Source: Takakia lepidozioides
Taxonomy: Eukaryota; Streptophyta; Takakiopsida; Takakiales; Takakiaceae
Assembly (NCBI GenBank): GCA_030704615.1
Contig: CM060733.1
Location: 56,606,001 to 56,670,000 of the forward strand
DNA: 64,000 bases
Reading direction: 5' to 3'
Shown here: piece by piece, positions 57,270 through 64,000 of the stretch
How positions within the stretch are numbered: the stretch's first letter is position 1
Layout: each line of letters starts with the position of its first letter
Made by a program: the position numbers and the translations under genes
Notes under the pieces: generated by a model
The model's input: only the letters and a program-made list of their open reading frames with translations
Database searches by the model: none
Told to the model about the DNA's origin: nothing

Positions 57270-57640
57270 CTATCCAATGCAATGTGGACATAACCAATCC
57301 CCATCCGGAACCATCTCAAGAGGGGTGTCAAGCATCCATATGCCAACCTCTAGAGCATCGATCGCACACCAGCATGGTGGCTGCCCCTTTAGCAGACCCA
57401 CACAACATGCACCTCAAACCTGCAGATACCACCACCAGGTTTGGGTCAATCCTGCCATCAACATTCGGAAGGTGACATGGCGCACAATTACGCACATGGT
57501 CCTTCCAAGTTATGCCATCCCGACCCTCCAAGACCAAGACGCCTGAGGGCAAGACCTCTCGAACCCTCAAAATAACACGTCCTGCAGTCACATCCAGGGT
57601 CGTAGGAGCAGTCTGCTGCAGATAGACATAGTCACCAGGT
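57270..57640 (-). pseudogene. Integrase tail plus PHD finger (frameshifted)
   Basis: After the integrase core the frame reads a basic/hydrophobic tail (GDYVYLQQTAP, VLVLEGRDGITWKDH, NCAPCHLPNVDG) and then a PHD-type C4-H-C3 zinc finger: CMLC, CDRC, GWHMD, and after a one-base shift near 57330, DGDWLCPHC and a stop (TAG) at 57270-57272. PHD fingers read histone H3 tails. In the position where other gypsy elements have a chromodomain it would plausibly steer insertion to certain chromatin. The last cysteine of the HxxC pair falls at the frameshift. Confidence 0.75.
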
Positions 57641-58683
57641 TGAATCTCCGAACCCCAGGACGATAGCCCCCACCACGTATGTAGCATGCAACGTATCACG
57701 GTGTTGTGCAATGGCAAGGTTCTCGAAAGCCATGGGCATGACTCTCTTGAACAACTCTGCACGCTGCTCACATGCACGTGCCCACACGTCCGGATCGTCA
57801 AGGTTAAGAACTGTAGCAGCTTCTCTGCGAATGGATGTAGGCAAATCCGGCTCTCGGCCAAAGAGAAGAAAGTATGGTGAGAAGGAGGCAAGTGATGCTT
57901 GCTTGCTGAACCTGTAGCCCATGGCTAACCAGGGTAACTGAAGGTCCCAATCTCCTAGGTGTCCCTTCTGCAAGCCATACTTGCGCAAACCCCTCTTTAC
58001 TGTCTGAACAACTCTCTGCCAAGCCATCGGCTTCAGGATGATCCCGAGAAGTGGTGCGGTGGTCTATCAAGGCCTTGTCACACAAAGCCTGAAACTCCCC
58101 CAAGAACTCTCTCCCTTGGTCCGTGAGTACCTCAGCTGGAGCACCGAATCGGCTAAGCACACAATCCAGGAATGCATACGCAGCTCCCTCACTAGCCTTA
58201 TCAGGCAATGGAACCAATTCAATCCACTTGGAGAAGTGCTCCACCATCACCAACACGTACTTGTTGTGGCGCATGGTCAGTGGCAACGGCCCTGCGAAGT
58301 CAAGACTCCACCTGTAGCCCAATCCCATGATCGGAAGAGGGTGCAATTGTGGAGTAGGGGCGTTGAATGAAGCACGCACCCTGTCACACACCATGCACCT
58401 AGCCACAAATTGTTGCACCTGTGTGCATACCACGCCACCAATACTGCCCCTGCAGTAGACTATGAGTGCGTCGCACCCCAAAATGCCCCAACTCCTCATG
58501 GGCATGCCGCACTAACCGTGCCCGCTGTGTTGGGTGAGGCACAATCCTCACTCGACCATCCTCCCACACTCGGAGCAGGTGTGTCCCCTCCCACCTGAAC
58601 CTCTTGGCTCGTTGTAGGATCCGATCCCTCTCCTTGGCAGTCATAGTGGCTGCCGTGTCTCCACTGCGGAGGTAGTCCAACAC
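57632..58683 (-). pseudogene. Ty3/gypsy integrase (frameshifted)
   Basis: Zinc-binding H2C2 head (HAHEELGHFGVRRTH, then CMVCDRVR) followed by the catalytic core with D,D,E: SLDFAGPLP, LTDQGREF and HPEADGLAE. Frame changes occur near 58430 and 58000. Downstream PYFLLFGREPDLPT is the usual gypsy integrase end. It catalyses cDNA insertion in intact relatives. Confidence 0.88.
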
Positions 58684-58759
58684 AACTGAATCCTCATGTA
58701 TATCTTTGGCGCCACCCTGCTCATTGCTGGCCTCAGGGTCTCAGACACTTGATCTACAG

Positions 58760-59600
58760 TCATCCCTGTTGTAGGTCCAACCTGGCCTCCGCTGCCAAGA
58801 TACACAGAAATGCAGATGCATGCCATCCGGGCACCATCTCCTCGTCCGTCTCACCATGCCACCGAGCTCCAGTGTCATCCTGCTGGCTCGTGCATGGATT
58901 GCGACTCAACCCATCTGCATTTCGATTGACCAAACCCGGTCGATGCACCACCTGAAAGTCATACTCTTGAAGGATGAGTGCCCACCGTGCAAGCTTCCCC
59001 GTAAGCTTGTCTGACTCCATCAACCACTTGAGTGGTTGGTGATCCGTGACAAGGGTGAAGAGATTGCCGTATAATAGCACCTGAAGTGTGCCACGGCCCA
59101 CACTGCAGCTAAGCATTCTCCCTCATATGAGCTATACTTAGACTCTGCAGCATTGTTCGAGCGGCGCTAGCATAAGCCACTACGAACTCTCTTCCCTCAT
59201 CATCCACCTGTGTGAGCACCGCTCCAAGCCCCAGCATGCTCCAATCTGTATGCAGCTGAAAAGGACGCCCCCTGATAGGTCGTCTCAAGATGGGCGCCGA
59301 GGTCAACCTCGCCTTGAGCTCTTGAAAAGCTTGTTCTTGCTCATCTTCCCACTGCCACTCCTGGTCCACCTTGGTCAGCTTGGTTAGAGCCTTTGCAATG
59401 GCACTAAATCCCTTAACAAACCGTCTGTAATAGTTTGCTAACCCCATGAAAGCTCGAACTCGGCTCACATCCGTGGGGCGTGGAACCTGTGCAATGGACT
59501 CTACCTTAGTCTGCTGTACCCCCAATCCTCCAGGATATATCATGTGACCCAGATACTCAATCTGGTTGTGGAAAAACTTGCACATCCAGGTGTCGCTCAT
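58760..59600 (-). pseudogene. RT connection and RNase H (frameshifted)
   Basis: EYLGHMIYPGGL, VRAFMGLANYYRRFVKGFS and AFQELKARLTSAPIL are the RT thumb/connection of gypsy elements. HTDWSMLGLGAVL has the first RNase H aspartate, and after a frame change near 59110 TDHQPLKWLM and NRNADGLSRNP complete the domain. It degrades the RNA strand of RNA-DNA hybrids in active elements. Confidence 0.88.
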
Positions 59601-59604
59601 GCTC

Positions 59605-60250
59605 TCATCCCCGTAGCACTAAAGATGATGATGTCATCTATGTAGCACCGAGCAAACTCTCTGCTAGAATCCTGTCCATGACTCTTTGAAACTCAGCGGA
59701 GCGTTTTTAAGCCCAAATGGTAAGAACCGCCACTGGTATAGGCAATCCTTCCCGTGCTCATTGATCCCCCAGAATGCCGTCTTTTGCTTATCCGCCTCCT
59801 TGATCGGCAACTGGTGATATCCGGATCGTAAATCCAACGTGCTAAAGACCTTGGAATGCCCAATGGCATCAAAGATCTCCTCTGGTGTTGGCATGGCATA
59901 CCTATCGGACTTGGTCTGACGATTTACAGGCCGGTAATCACCGCACATACGTCTCTCCGTCCAATTGCCATAGACATCCTTCTTAGCTGGCATCACTGTG
60001 GCTGAAGCATACTCTCACCAGAGAGCTCCACCAAACCTGCCCAGAGATCTTGAGTCCTCATCTGAATCAAAGACCTCTCCATGTCACTGTATCTATAGGG
60101 TCTCCGAAAGATTGGCGTGTCAGTGGCCAACTCAATACGGATCTCTTGACCCTTCAGTGCTCCCAAGTCCTTCAAACTGAAGGCAAAGCAATTCCTATAA
60201 GCCCTCAGGAACCGCCGTATACGTCGTCTCTCTCCCTCCGGTGACAATGG
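59605..60250 (-). pseudogene. Ty3/gypsy reverse transcriptase (frameshifted)
   Basis: FSLKDLGALKGQEIRIELAT and PIFRRPYRYSD form the entry; MCGDYRPVNRQT, FSTLDLRSGYHQLPI, WRFLPFGLKNAPLSF are the core motifs, and CYIDDIIIFS (about 59640) has the YIDD catalytic aspartates. Frame changes near 60000 and 59660 separate the pieces. Confidence 0.9.
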
Positions 60251-60660
60251 TCCAATGTCAGGCTCCCAATTGTCCTCCGTAACTGCAACCTTAAGTCCAG
60301 TGGGCTTAGAGGTAGAGGACGCGTCCCGTGGTTGCTATGCTGCAACCTCTTGAGCAGTACCCCCTTCCTGCTCAGTCAATGACAAGGCCTCATCCTGCCC
60401 CATCATCTCATCATTGAGAACCTCCTCATCCCGAGAAGAATCCCCAACCTCATCCATCACAGCTGCCTTCGCTGCCAACTCCCTCTGAACCTCGAGCACC
60501 TCCCACATGTGCCATGGATGTCTACACCTCGTGGTCCTCACCGGCTCGCCCCCACTCGCTGCCTGTACCGTCTCGGTAGGCAGAGAGACCGTCAAGGGAA
60601 GTGCACTCCGCACTCTACGTTGCTCAGCCATAGCAAGCTGACAATCCAGGTCAAGCAATT
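60251..60660 (-). pseudogene. Polyprotein linker between methyltransferase and reverse transcriptase
   Basis: A frame of about 100 codons (60658-60335) rich in Glu, Ala and Gln (EVLEVQRELAAKAAVMDEV, SLTEQEGG) continues the pol polyprotein after the methyltransferase with a one-base shift near 60650. No domain recognised. Confidence 0.5.
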
Positions 60661-61860
60661 GAGATCCATTGCTTGCCCCAACACCTGACGACGTGATGCC
60701 TCAGAAAGAGAAGGCACCGCCGTGGTCCCAGTGGAAAACCCCATAGCCCGCTCTCGCTCGTCGGCATTAGGCTCCACTAACTGCTGCAACTGAGCATCCC
60801 ACAGGAGGCCAGGTCCACCATCCCGAAAAGCATGGGATCCTGGGAAGCTGAGCAGTGTAGGTAATGCTGCTCGTGGTTGACCCACCCTGTTGACCACTGC
60901 CAAAGGCAAACGGTCATCGTGTCTCACACGTTGAGACTGCCTTCCTGTGTCCAAAATGCCATCCACGGTGAGGTGTGCTGGCCGCTGCACCCCATCAAAT
61001 GCACGCTTGAGCAGTGCGGGTGGCATCAAGTTAGTCCGTGGACGATGAGCCCGTGACCCCACTGCAGCTGCATCCAGCAACACTGCTGACCCAAGCCACG
61101 ACCGGACTTGATGCACACTGGCCATCACCCTGGCCCGAGAATCACCCATCAGTGGTACATTCTCCAAGATGTATGCTGGAGATACAGCTTGATGAAGCTG
61201 CAAGCAGCGCAAAATCCGCACCATCTCCCAAAACAGACCCGTCCTCGAGTCTCGCAATCCATTGCCATGCCCGGCTGATGAATGCCCTTGGCAGGGCCAA
61301 CCTGCCACTATCAGATCAATGAGCCAACCTGCTCCAAAATCTTGCGCCCCCAACAAGGAAATGTCTGCTGGCAAGGCTTGTTGGTATCCACGAACTGCAG
61401 ACACAGGCAACAAGTCAGGGTACTGCTGTACCAACTGAGCCACATGGCGCAGTGAGACGCGTCGTGCAGTCTCATCCCTCTCCACATACAGGTAACGCCT
61501 TACCCGCACACCTGCCTGTAGCACAGCAGCCAATCCGGTGCTGATCCCGCCAAACAAGTCCAGAAGGCAAATGCCTTCATCCGGCCGCTGCCACACAAGA
61601 GGTGTGGTGTCCAATGGCGACAACTGAGGTGGCCCTGGTGCAATCACCGCACTCTCCTCCTCTCCTGACGGTACAAAAGCTTCTTCCCAAGCTTGTTGCA
61701 CCCGTCCATCAGCAGCTTGCTGCAAATCCTTGCTCGTACCCCACAACGGAGTGTGAGCAACCATGGCAGGCAACTCCGCCGTACCATGCATGTCATCCTG
61801 CTCTGCTGGAGGTGGCACATCCTCTGCATGGGCATTGCTTCCAGCAACTCTCCAGGCCAA
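60592..61860 (-). CDS. C5 cytosine DNA methyltransferase domain of a retrotransposon polyprotein
   Basis: The longest open frame of the element (422 codons). Motifs occur in the non-rearranged order I to X: I CLLDLFGGISTGL (98-110), the acidic cofactor strand YVERDE (125-130), IV GWPCQGHSSAGHG with the catalytic Cys190, VI YILENVP with Glu233, VIII SRAHRPRT (269-276), and at the end ERERAMGF and RRQVLGQAMDLN (motif X, 390-401). This order matches DNMT3-type and bacterial enzymes rather than plant DRM proteins, whose motifs are permuted. The first 90 residues are a low-complexity linker. All catalytic residues are present and no stop interrupts the domain, although the flanking protease and RT are frameshifted. 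In active relatives it would be released from the gag-pol polyprotein and could methylate the element's own cDNA or nearby DNA; that is inference. Confidence 0.9.
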   Translation of the reverse strand: MAWRVAGSNAHAEDVPPPAEQDDMHGTAELPAMVAHTPLWGTSKDLQQAADGRVQQAWEEAFVPSGEEESAVIAPGPPQLSPLDTTPLVWQRPDEGICLLDLFGGISTGLAAVLQAGVRVRRYLYVERDETARRVSLRHVAQLVQQYPDLLPVSAVRGYQQALPADISLLGAQDFGAGWLIDLIVAGWPCQGHSSAGHGNGLRDSRTGLFWEMVRILRCLQLHQAVSPAYILENVPLMGDSRARVMASVHQVRSWLGSAVLLDAAAVGSRAHRPRTNLMPPALLKRAFDGVQRPAHLTVDGILDTGRQSQRVRHDDRLPLAVVNRVGQPRAALPTLLSFPGSHAFRDGGPGLLWDAQLQQLVEPNADERERAMGFSTGTTAVPSLSEASRRQVLGQAMDLNCLTWIVSLLWLSNVECGVHFP

Positions 61861-61912
61861 CTAACGGCAGCTGTGAAGGCGGCTAGTGTTGGCATCTTGC
61901 CCCGCTGGGCAG

Positions 61913-62329
61913 CTAATACCCCCAATGAATGTCACAGGAGCTGTGCACGGCGACCATCCCCTGACTGCCATCCAGGCCTGTAGGATGCTGACTCCTCCCA
62001 GAAATCCAGGTGAAGCCCATGGGGTATAACACTGCCCCACCAACGAGGACATCGTAAGAGACCGCGTCTGTCACAATGGCCTTGGCTCGCATCACTGAGC
62101 CATCTACAGGATGATCCGGCTGCAGTCTAATAGCCAACTGATGCCGTGTCATGCCGCGAGCCTGCTCTGATCCTCCCAGAGATGTCTGTATCTGGAAAGG
62201 ACAAGGCTCCATATCCGCCTCCATGAGGCCCAAACCTGCAATAGCAGCTCTGCCCAACATCAGTGGCTGAGCTCCTGAGTCCAACAAGACCCGCAGTGGC
62301 CGGTACTTCTTGCCTGCCGGTCCACTCAA
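61913..62329 (-). pseudogene. Retroviral-type aspartic protease
   Basis: LRVLLDSGAQPLMLG carries the DSG active site and YDVLVGGAVLYPMGF the C-terminal strand, as in gypsy proteases. It cleaves the polyprotein in active elements. The frame does not continue directly into the methyltransferase; a shift lies near 61880-61920. Confidence 0.85.
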
Positions 62330-62881
62330 AGTGAAAATGCCTCCTGGTTGTCTAACAAGACAACTCCAGGTGTCACCATGGCGCGCTCAATGCTGGCCTA
62401 GCTGGCAGCTCCGTCAACCTGGCAGCTGCAACTTGCCATGGCGCAGCCGTGGCAGTCTTGACCCTCAAATCCGAGGATCCCTCTGCCACTACACCTTCAC
62501 TAACTCCGCAGAAGATGAAGTGACCTCCCCACTCTCACAGAGTGTTGCTGCTAGTCTGAACACTGCAGCTGGTCTCAGGCGTCGCAATCATTGTTGCCGA
62601 GAACAGTGGGCCTGACACAGAGGTGGCTGCCCCCAATAACACACCGGCCGCACTAGCCTTGGCAGCAGGAGTCAATGCTGCACGTGTAGCTCTCCCCAAT
62701 GGCATAGTAACCTCCGCCTCGGTAACAGTCGGGCGAGAACTAGGTGCCATGGATGGCGTCGACACAGTCTCCGCCAATGTGAATGACTGAGGAAGCCTTG
62801 CCTGACGGCTTGCCTCCCCACGCTGTGGATCCAATTCCACCTCTGCACCTCGTGGCTCAGGAACTCGTGCTGCTCCTCGAG
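62330..62881 (-). other. Gag-protease spacer of the retroelement
   Basis: A Ala/Thr/Ser-rich open stretch (frame 62930-62535: ATRAALTPAAKASAAGVLL) with no domain. It lies between the gag stop at 62882 and the protease and was probably part of the polyprotein. Confidence 0.45.
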
Positions 62882-63960
62882 TCACGCTGCAGCAAACTCC
62901 ACCTGCTCTAGTGGTAGTGCTGCTCCGCACATAAATCCCATGCCTCCCATATCTCCTCCCTCAGGAGCAGGAGGTGGACCATCCCGCCTGGGAGCCGGTA
63001 CCGCCTGAGCTATAGCCATGGCAGCGAGCCTCTGCTCTAGCTGCTGAAGCCGGTTGGCCATGCCTTGATCAACGCCCTGACCTCCGCGTCCTTGGCCATG
63101 TTGAGCTTGCCCTTGGCCTGCACCTCGTGCCCGACCACCTCGTCCTCCTGGGCTGGTCCACTCGCCCCGGCCACCATTGTTCCCTTGGAACTGGCCTGGG
63201 CGCAACTCAGGATGCAAGTCATAACACTGGGCATCTCCATGCCCATACTTGCCACAATGCCCACACTGCAAACTGTGCAGGCTGTGCTTGTGCCGGCCTT
63301 CTGCCACTCTCTGGCAATCTCTCTTGACATGGGGTCCTCCACATGTCCAACATATCACCCCTGGTTGCTGTTGGCCTGCAAAAGATGCCACGGGCCTCTG
63401 CACCTGAGGTCCCCTGTAAGCTCCATGGAACTTGGGCTGGGCAACCTTGCCCCCCTGACCACGCTGTTGGGCAGTCCCTTGTGCTTGTGGGCTGACAGCT
63501 GTGCCCCGTACAGGCATGTCCTTGCCAAATCCAATTGTAACAACTCGCTCCTCCACCATGTTGAGCTCAATCCGCTCAGCCAGCAGAAACACATCTGCTA
63601 ATGTGGGTTGGGCTGCTTGTAACAGGGTTGCATCTCGCACCCTTCTCTTGAGCTCCTTGTCCAAATTCCATACCAAAACTGGATTGCCTGAGCTTCAGTA
63701 ACCCCTTGGGTCACACTTATCAAGCGCCTCATACGAGTGTACGCCTCTCGCAGGCTCTCACTGGGTTTGCGCTGGAAGTCTTGCAAACTTCGCAGCTTCT
63801 CTGTCCGTACACCTTGGTAGTTCCTCCGCAACTCCTGGAAGACTCCACCACCGGGTTGAATCTAGGCACATGTGTTGTAGTTGTGGCAGGAGGAGTAGTA
63901 GCACCTTTTGAACTGGTACCACCTGCAGAAGTACCAGCACTACCTGCTCCACTACTAGTG
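62882..63960 (-). pseudogene. Gag with two CCHC zinc knuckles (frameshifted)
   Basis: The capsid part reads YQGVRTEKLRSLQDFQRKP, TRMRRLISVTQGVTEAQAI, then after a shift near 63660 VWNLDKELKRRVRDATLLQA. Two zinc knuckles follow, CWTCGGPHVKRDC (CX2CX3HX4C, the gypsy type) and CGHCGKYGHGDAQC (CX2CX4HX4C). A Gly/Arg/Gln-rich nucleic-acid-binding stretch (GGRGGRARGAGQGQ) and a C-terminal coiled coil come after. It packages the element RNA in active copies. Confidence 0.85.
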
Positions 63961-64000
63961 CTGGCAGTGGGAGCTATTGGTACTGATGCAGCTACTGGTC

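Larger units (their letters stand above)
56493..64000 (-). mobile_element. Ty3/gypsy retrotransposon carrying a DNA methyltransferase and a PHD finger (5' part beyond window)
   Basis: Order in its own direction, from the right edge: gag with two zinc knuckles, aspartic protease, C5 cytosine DNA methyltransferase, reverse transcriptase, RNase H, integrase, PHD finger, polypurine tract and 3' LTR. RT-RH before integrase is the Ty3/gypsy order. At least eight frameshifts break gag and pol. It inserted into the gag of a plus-strand gypsy element that had itself inserted into a PPR gene. The 5' LTR, primer site and target duplication lie beyond 64000. DNMT-bearing retrotransposons have been described from dinoflagellates and charophyte algae; one in a land-plant genome with a PHD as well is unusual. 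Confidence 0.9.

Noticed and set aside
61038-61322. Plus-strand frames across the methyltransferase and gag
   Set aside because: Antisense shadows of the minus-strand retroelement proteins.
1-64000. CRISPR arrays, bacterial operons, rRNA genes
   Set aside because: None seen; spliced genes and plant families show nuclear plant DNA.

Overview
This is nuclear DNA of a land plant. The genes are interrupted by GT-AG introns whose joined exons keep a single reading frame. The families present (PLATZ and AP2/ERF transcription factors, an MCTP, PPR repeats) are plant families, and retroelements fill the right end. Several signals hint at a seed-free lineage such as a lycophyte, fern or bryophyte: an intron-rich MCTP gene, an HUH-Rep transposon relic, and a Ty3/gypsy element carrying a DNA methyltransferase. 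That placement is inference; nothing in the window fixes the species.

Layout. Positions 1-2.9 kb hold degenerate repeats. At 2.9-5.9 kb (+) is a RING/coiled-coil protein gene whose 5' end is not found. At 7.0-8.6 kb (-) is a six-exon gene for an unrecognised, probably organelle-targeted protein. It diverges from the U5 snRNP 40-kDa WD-repeat gene at 8.9-13.8 kb (+). A PLATZ gene lies at 16.0-17.0 kb (+), a two-exon gene for a 65-residue membrane protein resembling a complex I accessory subunit at 19.6-21.3 kb (-), a SHG1/BOD1-like gene at 22.4-23.9 kb (+), and an intronless ERF gene with a C-terminal EAR-type motif at 25.9-27.5 kb (-). From 28 to 39.9 kb there is no convincing host gene. This stretch is AT-rich up to about 33.4 kb and GC-richer after it, and it contains a broken HUH-endonuclease (Rep) element at 30.9-31.9 kb. 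A nine-exon SDR gene (DHRS12/At4g09750-like) lies at 39.9-43.5 kb (-), and a 14-exon MCTP gene (four C2 domains plus C-terminal membrane domain) at 45.0-51.5 kb (-).

From 52.6 kb the window is nested mobile DNA: a decayed L1-type LINE, a PPR gene fragment cut by the 5' LTR of a plus-strand Ty3/gypsy element, and that element's gag cut after about 53 codons by a second, minus-strand Ty3/gypsy element running off the right edge. The second element reads gag - protease - C5 cytosine DNA methyltransferase - reverse transcriptase - RNase H - integrase - PHD finger - 3' LTR. Gag, pol and the PHD are frameshifted, but the methyltransferase frame is open over all its catalytic motifs. This chromatin-equipped retrotransposon is the most notable system in the window.

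The host genes are housekeeping or regulatory (splicing, transcription, membrane contact, redox, respiration) and do not form a pathway; they are simply neighbours. Six of the spliced models were closed exactly by phase (238-aa unknown, SNRNP40 355 aa, B9-like 65 aa, SHG1-like 200 aa, SDR 336 aa, MCTP 926 aa).
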